From: Proales similis
Lineage: Eukaryota > Rotifera > Eurotatoria > Ploima > Proalidae
Assembly: GCA_019059635.1 (NCBI GenBank)
Contig: JAGVRJ010000009.1
Coordinates: forward strand, 715,001-779,000
Direction of reading: 5' to 3'
Length of the DNA: 64,000 nucleotides
Below are positions 19,128 to 33,077 of the stretch, piece after piece. How positions within the stretch are numbered: position 1 is the stretch's first letter; the number at the start of each line of letters is the position of its first letter. The translations under genes and the position numbers were made by a program. The notes below the pieces were generated by a model that did not search any database, was not told the origin of the DNA, and worked only from the letters and a program-made list of their open reading frames with translations.

Positions 19128-22100
19128 CCGCCCACTCTAACAACCAGATAGCACTCTCATGCACTTTTCTGTCTATTTCTTCTCATAAGTGACGCTTGGC
19201 CAAACTATGTAAGAGCATAGAAAAACACTTCTTTGTCTATAATGGTAAAAAGTTCTGAATGCTTCAGAAAGACGCATGCACCGGCATTTGCTTCATATCT
19301 CACTGAGCCTAATCAGCATGGATGATGCCTCATGAAATTGAGATGCAATGAGCGCTTTATTACAAATGCCATGCAGATACGAGCCAGCGATAAAGTGGGC
19401 CATTTTTATTGCTGTTGTTCTCATTCTTTGCCTTTCTGCTCGCAATAGTTCTTTCTTAGTTTGGCAAGAATTGCTGACGCCGATTTGCTCGGCAACCCAG
19501 GCGATGAGAAAGGCGATGATTATTATGGTGCTCAAGATAATGATGGTAATAGAAAAAAAAACTTGAGCGCTATATCCTTATAGTCGATTAACAGTAGGGC
19601 TGCTTTCATTGCCAAAAGTCTATATATCAGTCGCAGTACGAGCAACTGCAACCGCGTATAAGCTTATGAGTAATTATGGAGATATGAAAGTTTATCATCA
19701 TAGAGATAATTTCCTGCCTTGAACAACCAGAGCGGCTTAAGTGAAAGAGAATTGGAGCGAACTGCCCTCAGGGCGTTCAAAAGTGACTTCATTTCCGGCC
19801 TACTAGTCTTCAGCAAGTTATATTAATCAATTTGAGTTTAAGACCGGAAACTAAGCCGCGATTGCTGGATACGGAAGGACGACTGGCATGTTGGTGAACA
19901 ATCATCGATTTTTGCAAACCCTTGAGGGTTAAAGGCTTGACTTATTGTCGGACCAAGCAATAGATGATATGAACTCGCTTCGCTGCGTCTTCAAATAGTA
20001 TTGAATGCAAATATAATTTGACTCACTTGTAGCTTTGCATTTTGCAAAATGAAATTTAATATATTCCTGCGGTTCACGCTGACTCTTGGTAGACGACCTC
20101 CTCGACTCTGATAAATCTATTCTAATCCTTGAGGCTTTTTCTTTTCTTATATCTAAGCGTTCGAACCACAATTTAAGACGCTTTTTTAGATTGAAATGAG
20201 AACAAATGAACGCCTTTTCGGGCCGCATTTTCAGCGTTGGTGAAACGGCCGTGTTTGCCCGTTTAATGAGAAACAAGAAGAAATCATAGGAAGATTATGT
20301 TGTTTAATAGGATTTTGGCGGTAGCCACAAAATCATACTCGTTTGTTGACTCAGAAGCCAATAGAGGAAAACACGCAAAAATGAAGCTTCCTCTGGCCTA
20401 TTTCGCCGATTCTTTCTAGCAATCCAATTCATCCGGCAAAATGATATAATTTGTTCAAAATTAGAGGAAAAAAATCGATGAGTGAGGATTAGCGACGCGA
20501 TAGTGTCTAAATCAAGCACACTAGGTTCAGATATGTATAATACGAAACAAATTTTATGACGCTTATCAGATCCGGTTTCTGCTGCTGTTTCAAGCCTTTT
20601 CCATTCGAGACGGATTTGCTTCACCGTCCTTAAGCACATATGCAAGAATTTTTCTGACAATCAAGCAAGCAGAGCAAGTCTCAGGGAGCAGAATTGTGCG
20701 AGCAAATGGAGCGGCGGCTCATATTGCTGAAATTTAGCAATTACACCACACATTGAGCCATTAGAACGCATGAGTGCGCCTGCAGAATAGAGTGCTTGAC
20801 AAAGCTTGTCGACCAAGTCAATGAGGCCTGAAATTGGCAGCATGTTAGCTTGCAAAATTCTTGGCGGAAATGGTTAGCAGAAATTTTTTGGATGGGCTGT
20901 ATTCTGAGATGCTCAAGAAAGAAAATCGATTAGAGAGGCCTTTGGAGGTCTCACTTGCTATATACTTCCTAAATTGAATTGGCGTTCGCTTGCTTGGCAT
21001 AATTTTTGGCATGCTGATCCATGCTTAGCTTGACGTCTTCGTTCTTCGCTTGTTTTCTAATCGATGAACGCTTAAATCTAATCCTTCCCAACACGTCGCG
21101 TGTTCTCTCGCTTTATACAAAGACACGGGCGATATATTAGAACGTGCACTGACTGACTGACTGCCTGAAATAATTCAAAAGGCGCGAGAATAGACGCATT
21201 TAAGGCAAGTTTGCCAAGCCGAGTCTGATTGAGGGACTCATTATAATGCAAGAGGCTCCGTAGGAAAAGCTTCAACTTCGACAGTGCTTCAGCATTCTTC
21301 AGAAGCCAAAATAAGCACTTAAGGAACTAAATGGGCATCCGGTTTGAGCTACTGTTTATGAAATGCGCGCTTGCATAAAGTGATAATAAGCATGTTATAC
21401 ACTCTAGGCATTGAAGCAATGTTTGCTCAATTTTTAAGGCTAATGGCATTTCCCAAGATAGACTACGCGGCAATAATAAAAAAACGCGATGCTGAAAGCG
21501 CTACTCATCTCAAAGCTCGATCACGCACTCACGAGTTTTTCGGAGAGCTTCAACAACAACAATAATTCTATTGGCGAATAGTCATACGAATTGTCAACAT
21601 TAGATTGGTAGCGGGCGTGCATAAGATTCTGAATAACTCTGCTACAATTGATTTCTTTCATCAATTTAAACTCTTTCGTTGCGCAAATATAAACGTCGCC
21701 GTCGTCAACGTCTCAGAGCAGGATGATAGAATTTGGAGGAATGATTCAATTTTCGAATTCCCGCCAGTGCATGGTATACCCAAGCCTCACTGATTACGCT
21801 GGTCATTAAATATTAATATTAATGCAAATAAACTACAAGATCGATAACCAAATTGCGATCACATAATGCAGACTCAAGCTCGCACAATAAACGCTGCTTA
21901 GAATAAAGTGTCAGGCCGCACCTGGCGCAATGTGAAATCCTATTCTAAGCTGCTTTTTTTTATTTTTAAAAAGCTTATCAGAAATGAGTACAGAAAATAT
22001 ATTAAGGCGAGCAATGAAATCGAGTTATTAAAATAAGCTGCAATAATCATCAACTTTTTAGCAAGGGTCTGGAATATTAAAGTCTAATTATTTGGACAAG

Positions 22101-24709
22101 GTTAGGGCTCCAATTTGCGTTCGCAAGAATTTCTTGAGGCCAGAACCAGCAGAACACCGCACCCGAGTGTCTGGCACTCTGACAGGTCTCATTAGTTGGA
22201 ATAAATAAATCATCCTGGATTAGGAAACATGGCATGAGTTGGGCATTGAGCGTGGCGCCTCAGTTTATCGCTCACCAGGAACATATTAATCAGAGAGACA
22301 TGTAAAGACGAATGAGCATGATTATTTTTTTTCTTAAGCTCCGACAATTCTCGACAAATCCACAAGGGTATTGTTGCATGCAAACACGCAATTTGGACAC
22401 TAGATACGTCGGTTGAAAGGAAAAATTTACTAACCTGTCACCACCACCTGCCTCACCGAGCTTTAATTCGTGAAGTTTAGTGGGCCGAAGCTCAAGATCA
22501 TAATGCTCTATTCGGTCTGGTTCGTCAAGGGCAACTGATTTTTTGCAGAACGAGTGTCCTGATAGTTGCTTATTTCTTAAATTTGAGATACTATTTAAAC
22601 GCTGTAATTCAGCACGCTTCTGTCTTGGAGCCTGTCTCATTAGTTCTAAAAACGGCAAGACGGGTAAGGCCACAGTCTTAAGGGCAGGCCAATAAGTTTA
22701 AAAGCGTTTACATCTGAACTAGATGACCGATTTACAGAGCCATTTGAATATCATGAAATAAATTGACCATTGGATTCATTGGCTTATGCGCTCTTCCACG
22801 TTCGTTGATAGATGAACAATTCTTTTCTACTTTCTATCTAGACGGGTAAAAGATGCGAACATGAAAGCAAATTAGGTAGAAAATAATTTCCCCTAACAGA
22901 ATTGCTCTAATGATTAATGTGAGCAACAGGAATAGATTTTGACGTGCGCTTTGCTTTAGAATTACTCACTCGCTTTCTATTGCTCGTTTGTTCGCTGGCT
23001 CGATCGCTTGCTTGCACACTCACACAAACAAAATCTACACGATGCCTATTTACACTCGAAGGTTGCGCGTGCAAGCTCCTGATAAAACAGTGGGCCAAGG
23101 GAAAGAAAAAACATATATATTGAAAAGAGTGCGCCGATATTTGAATGAAATAGAAGAAGAAGAGGGCTGCTATAGAGGTGTTTGAACAAAACTGATTGCT
23201 GCGCGCGCACACGCACATACACACACCGCAAATGCCATCTTATGTTTGGTATTGAGGCCCAGAATTGAGAAAAACTATGGAAGAATATTTCGAGTAGAAA
23301 TAACAAAAAATGGATTTGTAAGCTTTGCGAGATCTGCGTCATGCAACAGGCAAGAGCTCATTCGTGCACAATTAAATCAGGCCATTGTTTCTTTTGTTGG
23401 CCTGAGAAAATTTGAACAGACATTTTATGGAGTAAGAAATAATCGAGAGATGAATGAAATAATGAAATGATGCAGCTCATTCAACAAACAGATTGAGCAG
23501 ATAAAATCAACGATTTAGTGTTCAATTGGGTGCCAACGAGGCACATGAGAAGAGAAGGGTTTGTGAAGAAAAGAATAAAGAGTAGACGCCGCTACTTAGA
23601 GCGGCGCCGAAACAGATCTCAACTTCCATCCTTATGAGGCTGCTGTGAATAGCGTAGCGTGCAATTCTCTACAATAAAACAAATAATTGAAGGCAATAGT
23701 CTTAATTAGGCAGAGCCGTTTTAACAACAAGCTAAATGTCAGTCAGTTCAAATTATTAATTAAGCAGATATCTCGTGTTTCTTAAGCTTTTCATTTGGCG
23801 TGGCATTGCGTCCGCTATGTTTTTTTCTTTCTTTCTTCAACCATAAAGGTGTTGAAATACTTGGCTCTTTTCCTATTTTACGGTCTTTGGGTGCAAAACA
23901 AAACGCACGAAAAACCAACAAACGTCTGCCAGTTTGCGTCACACGCGATTAGTTTCGAATAAAGAAGAAAAGAAGACTCATATTGGCTTAATATATGCTT
24001 GGCTGAGAAATATTGAAGACCAACATCGACGACAGAGGGTAATTAGCGTGGCATCAAATGAGCTGGCTTGATGGCGGGTGCCCAATATTTACTTTGAAAG
24101 ATCGGGTTTGCACAAAAAATCGTTTAAATTCCAATCGAAAATGCAAAATCTGTGCGACAAAATAGCAGATAATAGTGACTAGAGAGCGTCCGCTTAGAAC
24201 GCTCCGATATAATTACCAGAAACGCAAACAAAAGCAAACAATGAAGAGCATATATGGATAAAAGTGACGCCGACTATGAAACGGGGAGGAAAAGAGGGAT
24301 AGGAGAGGAGATGATTTCGAATGCAACCATTCTATTGAGGTCTCGATAAAAATATATATTAAATGTTAGATCAATTAATTCCAGGCCCTTGTGAAAATGA
24401 TTACTCAATTTGCGGTGGAGTGTCGGATTCGATATGAAGGCTGGTTGTAAATCGTGTAAATAGAAGGGGAAACGTCGGGCTGCATTATCAGCGCAGCAAG
24501 AGGCTCACTCATCCACTTGCTCTCTAGCCCAACATCGCCTTAATGGCTCATGATTTCAGATCAAATAGAATGCGCTCATGATTATAATAGCATTTCTGAG
24601 TGGTATTTAATAAAATTTTCGGTTCTATATCGCTTAGTCTATTGGCCAGCTAAAAGATTTATTAGATTACATTTCTCCTGCAAATATCTATCTCTCTATA
24701 CAAACGTGA

Positions 24710-24729
24710 ATATATATATATATATTTAT
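24710..24729. repeat. (TA)n microsatellite
   Basis: A TA run of about nine units with one break near its end. Confidence 0.85.
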
Positions 24730-27700
24730 AAATCTATTCGGATGGGATATTTATACGGAAAAGAGGCATGGGTGAATAATTGGTCCTAGGTGCAGGCTTT
24801 GCCTGGTAAATATTCATTTGTGTAACGACTTGTTATTTTAGCTAAAGTGTTTGCCTTCAAGCTATAGTGCTCTAATACCGAAATGCTATCGGCTTTCTCT
24901 TTTTCGCCTAACCTACCTGCTCCGTTTTAATAAACACTTTCACTTTAACCCAATGCTCTGGCATGGCAAAACATTTTCTAAAGTTCTCAATGGTTCCACC
25001 CTATTTCTTATTCGGAAAGGGTCTTGAAAGAAGCCAGTGAGAAGCAATACGCAAAATGCAGAGAAAATATCAAATATTGAAAACAAAAATGGCAGCAATT
25101 AGCGAATGTAAACACTTGGCTGAGTCTCAAAAAGAAACAAAGTTAAATAAAGAAAGGCTTCGAGACCGGCGGCAAACTAGCTCTTGATGGCAGTTGTGCC
25201 GTTATGTTTACCATTTTTGTCAGTCAAAGTATCTCTCTCTCTTTCTCTTCTAGGGCTTTAAGTAGATAAAAAGGGATAATACAAGATATATGTAGATTTA
25301 TCTCTAGAGTTTTGAAAGAGGCAGAAGAGCATAATCTGGACCTGAATTCTAGCTCAAATGAGTCCACATTTTCAATCTCAGTCAATCCAAAATGTTTGGT
25401 CTGGTGTAAGTGGATGCACGCGCGAATACTGCATTACGCTGCCGCTCCTATCTGGCACTTCTGCCAAGTCGTTATAATTTATTATGCTGGTCGATGCGCT
25501 TCTCTTCGAGGCGTTCTAACGAGCAAGAGAGATTATTTAATATAAAAATATAATGTGTGATTTCAAATAAATAAGCAAACGCAAGAATTGCAACCAGCAC
25601 AAGCCGGAGGAGCAGGCAGCATTTGCCTGCTGCAATAGGCATATTAATGATCATCGAATAGTTTTTTGAACAATACGCAATCTGCCCACATAATTCAATA
25701 TTTCATCAAATTTTTAGGGCTCGATCGTAGTCGTTAGAATACTCAAATGTTCTTAGATACGAGTTTGTGAAAACAACTCCTTGAAAAAATAAGCAGCTCC
25801 CACTGAGAGAATAAGAATTAAAGCAACTAGGGAAAGCTCATATAGACAAACTACATAGGCTAACTCAAACCTAACTTAAAATCACAACCGGCTTCGTTGA
25901 GTCGCTCGCAGTCGCTCACGATCAGAGCTTTCTCTTTTATTTGGCGCGATTTTGTTTCTAATTTGGCCGGCTCAGGCGTCAGCTCGCATCGGTTGACACT
26001 CGATCACTTCCACTCTCTCAGATTTCGACGCTTGTCACCATGTCTATAGGAAGGCGGGCAGAATTTTTGAGCTTTCGCCGATTGATTATTGGTTTGATGG
26101 CTAAATTCACAACCATGGTACGCACACCTCGCCGCATGTCATTTCTAATTTGCAAATGAAGCTACAATTGCTTCCTAACAACCGAGAGTAAGCCAATTTC
26201 AATCGATTTATACTACTAAGGAACAGAGGAAATCAAGTTTGCGCGTAGTATGATATGAAAAAATCAGATGCACGGCTATTAAGAGTAAAGAGTAGGAACT
26301 ATTGATGCAATCATTTACACTTTATGTGCTCACCGATTGAATGGCAGAATGCATTAGGAGCTACATTTAATACATAAAAGCGACGAAAATATTTCCAGCT
26401 CTTTATAGAGTGGATTGACTCGAAATTGCAATTGTTTGCTGCTGAATTCCCAATTTCGATCCGAGCAAATCAAAGCTCATTGTACAAACAATAAATCGAA
26501 TCGATTTAAATGCACTTTGAGAAATTTGTCCAAAATAGCTTGCCATTCGTTTTTTTTTCCACTAGTCGCTATTGTGTTAAAAAGCGCTAAATCAAAACCA
26601 TTTTGAACGGTTTAAATCTTGCTGGGCTGCGATTCCCCGCCATGAATGATGGTCATTCCGCTAATTTACTAATAATAAGTAATTGAAAATAAGTGGTTCT
26701 CGACATCGATCTATCCTGCAAATATATATATATCAACAATATTCAAATAATAAATTGCTCCAGCTTACTGCTCAAGTGCCTACGGGACTTGCATCGATCG
26801 GCTTAATTATACATTCAATGAACTATGGGTCGTGAAAACTGGATGCAATAGCTGCAAATATGGACAATAACGCTAATCGACAAGCCAGTCAAATAAATAA
26901 GAGGTTAAGCAATATGCAACGATGAACGCAAATTGATTCTTGATTTGCCTCAATGACGGTGTATTTAAAAGAGTCAAGTAAGTCGCATGACGGTTATGGA
27001 TATTGAAGCGATCTCTAGTATGTCTTTGAATGTAAACAACTAAACAGAAGAAAACACGTAATAGAGCACATTGGTTTAGTTGAATATTAACTGCATCGGA
27101 ACTGTTGATTTTTTGAGTTGCTTGATAAATGATTACTCAAGTTTTCTGATCTAAATAGAAAAAACAAATTTTTTTAGACGCTAATATGTTAAACGTGTAC
27201 GCTTGAAGGTTTGAAGAAGTTAGAAAAAGCCCTTGATAGTCATGATTATAATAGAGATGATGATGAAAAGCAAGAGAAAAGTCTGGCAAAGGCGTTTGAT
27301 CCTCGTGCTAAATGAATATATTTAACGCTGACGTCCATCATCTGCTGATTCGTTGATTCGATGTGAATGATTAAGAGAACGCTAATTGCAAGGGCAGGCG
27401 AACTTTTTAGCCACACGCTCAAAAATGATTATGGTTACGATAGTTTATTTTATCCTGCTTGTTGAAGCGAGCGCGCAAGCATCCGCCTAACCTCGTTGTT
27501 GTTCCTTATAGCTTGTTGTTTTGCTCTGCCAGAGCCGACATGAGCCCGAAATTCGCTAATGCGAAAATCTCTCGTTCTCACGCCATCAACTTATCATCAA
27601 TAGTAGAGCGGATAACAAAGCGAGCATGGGGCATGGAAAACAAAATACGGATTCGATAATTAAAAAAGTGTCAAAACGTATTATGTCAGGCAAGCCATAA

Positions 27701-29953
27701 TTTTTCATTGGCATCATCAAGTCTCGATGCCTGCCCGTTCGTCTGCTCTTTGCATCAGTATGTTGTGGTTGTCGTTGATGTTCTTGCTACCACAGCGTTT
27801 CATGATAGACCTCTTTTACAATGATCGATGAGAAGTTTTTCTCTTCCTTCAAATTCAAGCCACTGCTCTTGTACTACACTTATATGTTAGCGGCTACTCA
27901 TCTCAAGCCTGAATCGTCGTCTATGATTACTTGAAAGGCATCAGCTAGCTAGAGCATTCTGATAATAATCATCAATTTTAATTAGACTCGATTATTTCGT
28001 CATGATTTGGTCTAATCACTGGTTGTTTCAAGTATATTCCTCATTTGAAGTGGCTGCGTGTCTGCCATATACTCATGGTGCTGATTTCTGGTGAATAAAA
28101 ACGCTTCTAGAGCAGGATCAGCCACTCTAATCATTAGCTCGTGCCTCTTAGTCGCTCTTGTTGTCTCTCCTTTCTGTCATTCACTCAAACATGAATCAGC
28201 GCCAGAGCTGAAATTTGTAGAAGCAAGCACCGAAATGTAGTGCGGATACAGTGACTCAAGTGAACGCTCAAATAATTCCTTGTTTGTTTATCGCTCATTT
28301 CAGCGCACTTCGGGCTTGTTTTTGGCATGCAGACATTTTTTCCCTCAACAAATATAATGAAGCGTTTTAGAAGCAATTGAGAAAAGAGAGTTGACAAGCA
28401 TTACGCATTACGCTGACTAAATAACAAATGGACTATGTCAAGTAAACATGCCCTGCACGAAACGCAAACAATTTAATGGTTGACTCGTCCAGAAGCTTTC
28501 CACTGGCGTGCGCATTTTAATGCAGGCTTCCGTCAAAGTTGCCTAGTTGTTTACCCATGGCAGTTTTTTTTTTTTCTGAGCCGAGAATGCGAACGTCGGG
28601 CGTCTGGTAATTTTAGGTAATTAATATCAATATCCAGGCGGGTGCGTATTTTCACTCTGCGTATTGATGCCGTCTCACAAACTAAATGATAATTGAATAG
28701 ACTGAAAGGCTAGGCTATGCCAACAATCATCTAAGCTCTTAAACACTGCTAGAAGAAACGAAAAGCAAATCAGCTTATAGATCTCAATCTCTTTCCTTAT
28801 CACTCCCTCTCTGACGTTCTTTTGCACTGGCTTATTGGCCGCCAGATTGAGGCTAATTCTAACATTTCGGGATAATTAATATAATTCATGACAAATATTG
28901 GTATTATGCTCTCACTCAAAAAAAATTCACTTCCTCACAAAATTGCAATCTTCCTGATTTTCAGGAATTCAATTAGCATAATAATACGCAAACGAAAGAA
29001 GGATCGGACTGGCGTCTGGCGTTCCCCTCCCCTGGCACTGCTCATACTAACTGCCTAGCCGTCATGACTCATTGCCTAATCCGTAAAAACTGACATACCT
29101 CAAATGACCAAAAGCCTAATCGGTTTTCAAACGAGATCCAAAAAAACTCTGCCTTACTTGTAATCAAAGTCTTCTCAAATTTGATAAGTTGCAGGCGATA
29201 TCGATTTTTACGGCCCTTTTGGGCCTTAATACTCTCTTTTATATTTTTCGCTACTTTTCATCATCATCGTCATCATCGAAGTAGTACTAGTAGTAGTAGC
29301 AGCATCCGTCATATAAATATAATTAATTTCGCTCATAAATTAATCAGCCCAGTGTCTTGTTTGGGAATATGATTCAATTTAAAATAATTACTTGGGGAAA
29401 CGAGTGTCGGCGAAGTTGCACTGTGACTGGCGGCCATATGACATTCAAGCAGTACAATCCGTAGTCCGTTCCCAATTGGCATTATTCAATGTAAGTTATT
29501 AGCCTGCTGGTCGGACACTCAAAGACCAGTAAATAAGATATTTAGTATGCATATTGAAAGCAAATGCCACTAGTGTATAAGAAAGCAGAGCCGGCTAGAA
29601 AGCGTGTGTCAAATCAATCCAGAATAAGCTTTTTCATTCATTCTGAATTGATTGATTGATTTGAAGAAAGTTCCTTTCTCAATACTTTAGAAAAAAAGAT
29701 AAAATTTGGGTTTCGAATGAAGACAGTCGAATAAAAAGAATAAAAAGAGTTGAAATAGGAAATAGAAAAACGATTTGAAAATAATCAAGCTCATATAAAC
29801 TGAAGCAAACCGCTCAGTTAGCCGATAACACAGAGTGCTCAGCTCTAGCTCCATGTGACCAATATTCATCAAAAGTATGAAAAAGAAATCATAATAGGCT
29901 ATCAGTTTTCGATTGAATGAGCTCTAACTGCGCAGTATCAATCTATTTCACTT

Positions 29954-30215
29954 TGAAGTAATCAACCAGTAAATAATAATGACGATAATAATGATCTTCC
30001 GTTCGATTGAACATCACTGGCCCATGAGATGGGCGCATTTGGTATCGCTTACAATCCTTTCCAGTCGTGAGACACAATCACGCGTGATATTCACAGACTA
30101 ACAGAATTAAATGTGTCTTTCTTAAACTGAGACAAGAACCAACAGCCAGATCACCAGCAAGAAAATTCGATCGAAATAACTGCTATTTGTTTTCTAGCTC
30201 TTGAGTTCGACGATA
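29954..30215 (+). repeat. Dispersed repeat, copy 1
   Basis: About 260 bp in direct orientation match 38161-38430 with scattered substitutions and a small insertion in the second copy. Shared segments include cattgg-free blocks such as AATAATAATGACGATAATAA, TTACAATCCTTTCCAGTCGT and CGATCGAAATAACTGCTATT. No coding potential is seen. Confidence 0.85.
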
Positions 30216-31574
30216 TGACGGTCTCTTGAAAGGAAATTAAAATTCAAGTTCGATGCAGAGCGTAATTCCATCGCTGTTTTGCGAACACAGAGAAAAAGCG
30301 AGCGATGTAAAGAGTGAGCGGCAACCAGGAAATAGAAGAAACGGAAATAAAGAAAATGAAAGGCTCGCGCGAATAGCTTGTGGCTATTTTTCACCGACAT
30401 AATCCAGGCAAACTCATGTGCGTGCTTCACAGAATTATGGTGAGCTTTGCTGATTAATATTTATTTCACCTGCCGAGAATATATTTATGTCTATAGACTA
30501 GCGAATGGTCGAGGAAACACGTATTTCAGCCCATAATAATGGCCGTAAGGTCCAAAATAATTGAAACAGCCGGCAGTCTACAACCGTGTACGCTAATTGC
30601 ATCATTTGTGTATCGGCATCAGAGCGGCGTTGAGAGAATGTGGGCGACGCCCCAAGCCAAGTGCCCGATTGACGTGACACGATCCGCCAGCATATTCTCA
30701 ATTAAAAACGAATTAATTCTCGCTACTTATATCGAGAAGCGTTACTAAACTGTTTAGAGCTCACTGATAGGCGCGAGACAGACAAGATTATCAAGTGGAT
30801 TTCTTCGCATATTTCAGATTGCGTCAAACATTTTACGCAGTGTAAGTAGATCTTTAATAATTAAACTCTTAGAGACATGATCAAGAGCTAGTTTTTGATT
30901 GATTTTTGATTATTGATTTTCTGAATTGAATTGATGCTTTCAAATTCTCTGTTGCTATCAACCCGTAGCAATCAACAAAAAAGAAATTAAAATATTTCTA
31001 GTACCTTTAATAACGCAAGGCATACTGCAATTCGATGCAAATAAATTGCATGACGACATGCGGGCAATATTTCTCGTCAGCAAAATTTGAACCTTAAAAT
31101 CGGAAGTGGAAATTCTAGCGTTCAATTAGAGAACACGCTTGAAGCAATAAGTGTTTGAGAGAGAGAGACAAGGAAAACAAGGATAGGTAAGAAAAGGAGT
31201 TAAAGCTCTTTATATCAAATCAAAAAGTCAAATCGATAAAACTTTGAATTACTTCCACTTGATCAAAATTTTCTCACTCCCCTCTTTGATAAGTCGCCGA
31301 CACTTGTTCTAACTTAACAGTAAGTAAAGCGGATGAAAAAATATTAACTTTCAATTAAGAATATTTTAACAAACGACTATACTGATTCCAATTATCGGTA
31401 GAGTTTCCCCAAACATCAATTGTAAAAGCCATCATCGTCAAACTGAAAGCCTTCATTAAAACCAAAAAGCTGAAAATTGGTTGCCTCCGAAAAAATCAAA
31501 AGCGCTTAGTGATAAAAACTTCCTTCCCCTAGCTAGAGCTAAAAGTCAAAGGCAAATAACCAATGACCAAATGT

Positions 31575-32527
31575 TGTACTTTCAGCTAGAAAATTATGAT
31601 ATTTGGAAAATCCTGTGTCACAAACCTGCTGGAGACGTTATATATAATCACAGGACAGTTGGCCAAAGGAAATTCAGTTGATACAGTTTACTTGGACTTT
31701 GCAAAGGCTTTTGACAAAGTACCACACAAATGGCGCATAGCCAAGGTGGAGGCATTGGGCGTGGAGAAAACGCTAGTGGAATGGCTAAAAGGTGGTTAAA
31801 GCTGCAAGGGATCTCGGGGTTACCGTCCAGCATGACCTAAGATGGACTGAGCACGTCAAGAAAATGTCGGCAAAAGCAAACGGGCTGCTGTAAAAGCTTG
31901 CTCGCATCTTTCGGCACAGAGACCCTAGGACGTGGACCATGCTTTACAAGTCTGTGGTGGGACCACAGCTTGAGTTTGCCTCAACGGTCTGGAACTCCCT
32001 CAGTCGTGAGGAAAGTAACCTTTTGGAGGCCGTGCAGAGGAGAGCCACTAGGCTTGTTCCTGGTTGGAACCGCTTGGAGTACGACGACAGGCTGGACAGA
32101 GCCAAGCTAGACAGGCTGGACGTGAGACTTTTACACAGACTGCTGAATGGATCCTTGGACTTATGCCTGGACCTCGGTGTGGCAGGTGGCAATTTAAGCG
32201 AGGGGATAAACTTGAGGGGCAGCGGTGTGACGATACACCGGGAACTGCTACCCTCAAATGTGAGAAGAACGCGTAACGGTAGCATCCGTCACAATTTTTT
32301 CTCAAATAGAGTGTGCCCAACTTGGAATTCGTTACCTGTCGAAGTGAGGAAACTCAGGTGCGAGGCGAAGTTCAAGAAGGAATTGGACAAGATCCTCTGA
32401 TTCAGGAGCACTGCTCAATGTGAGTCAATGTGTGTAAGGCCTAAAGGGCCAACCGAACTGGTTCACGACTCTGACAAGCCAATCTCGTTGTTTCTACTTT
32501 ATCTCTCCGATTCGACTCAATAAAAAA
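31575..32527 (+). mobile_element. LINE fragment 1, internally deleted (CR1/jockey-like)
   Basis: A piece of reverse transcriptase (SVDTVYLDFAKAFDKVPH, about 31674-31727) runs to LVEWLK at about 31790. It then jumps to sequence equivalent to a point past the catalytic motif (AARDLGVTVQHDLRW) and continues through the C-terminal region (LYKSVVGPQLEFASTVWNS) to a stop at 32398 and a 3' tail ending CAATAAAAAAA. A stop after 31890 (GLL then stop) and the missing FADD block make it dead. The family call rests on FAKAFDKVPH and the C-terminal phrase. Confidence 0.85.
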
Positions 32528-33077
32528 AATGCTAGTGGAATGGCTAAAAGCCTTCCTAAGCGACAGGTCACAACAGGCCAAAATCGGAAGCACCTATTCC
32601 AAATCGGTGAAGATAAAAAGCGGAGTCCCACAAGGTTCAGTCATTGGCCATATTCTATTCATGATTTACATAAATGACCTAACAGTCCAACTCCGCTGCC
32701 ATATCAGAAAATTCGCCGATGACGCCAAACTGCTAGACGTAGTCGACTCGAAGGATGCATGTCTACGCCTACAAAGTGATTTGAACCAAGTCAACGTGTG
32801 GACAAGAGTTTGGATCCTGGAACTGAACTACCGCAAATGCTTCGTTATGCACTTTGGGGCAAAAAACCAGCGCTTCGATTACCAACTGAGCGATGAGCAC
32901 GGGGAGACTTACATGCTTAAGAAGGAAGCCTCGGCTAAAGATCTCGGCGTGCATATTAGCGAAGACCCAAGCTGGACAAAGCACGTTGACGAAATCTGCA
33001 CTAAGGCAAACCGTATCTTTGGCAGCTATTTTTTAGAAATTAAAGAGTGTCTTAGAATCTTCCAGACTAAGTGTTGA
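32528..33077 (+). mobile_element. LINE fragment 2, RT core without ends
   Basis: This starts at the ATG directly after the A-rich tail of fragment 1 and reads LVEWLKAFLSDRSQQAKIG, SGVPQGSVIGHILFMIYIND, the catalytic FADD, and KDLGVHISEDPSWTKHV, ending near 33077. It begins with the same LVEWLK stretch where fragment 1 breaks. Its N-terminal RT region and C-terminal region are absent. Confidence 0.85.

Larger units (their letters stand above)
15582..31470. other. Gene-free stretch of nearly 16 kb
   Basis: This runs from the 5' end of innexin 1 to the first LINE fragment. I found no domain, no convincing multi-exon gene, no tRNA and no CRISPR-like array. The open frames inside are short, AT-driven and often start on non-ATG codons. 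It contains simple repeats, for example (CT)n at 18381-18404, (CA)n at 19110-19127, (TA)n at 24710-24729 and CAT/TAG triplets around 29260-29310. One dispersed repeat lies at 29954-30215. It could be cis-regulatory sequence of innexin 1 or hold non-coding RNA, neither of which can be read directly. Confidence 0.6.

Noticed and set aside
19929..20855. Cluster of minus-strand frames (up to 118 codons) in the gene-free region
   Set aside because: Starts are largely non-ATG, frames are not linked by convincing splice sites and the residues look random.
22900..23470. Overlapping frames on both strands near 23 kb
   Set aside because: They are driven by CA/GT-rich and AT-rich low-complexity sequence; no shared protein features.
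15582..31470. Search for tRNA genes, CRISPR-like arrays or other RNA genes in the gene-free region
   Set aside because: I saw no B-box-like GGTTCGAANCC in a tRNA context and no regularly spaced repeats; simple repeats only.
32048..32320. Frames antisense to the LINE fragments
   Set aside because: Shadows of the LINE C-terminal coding region.
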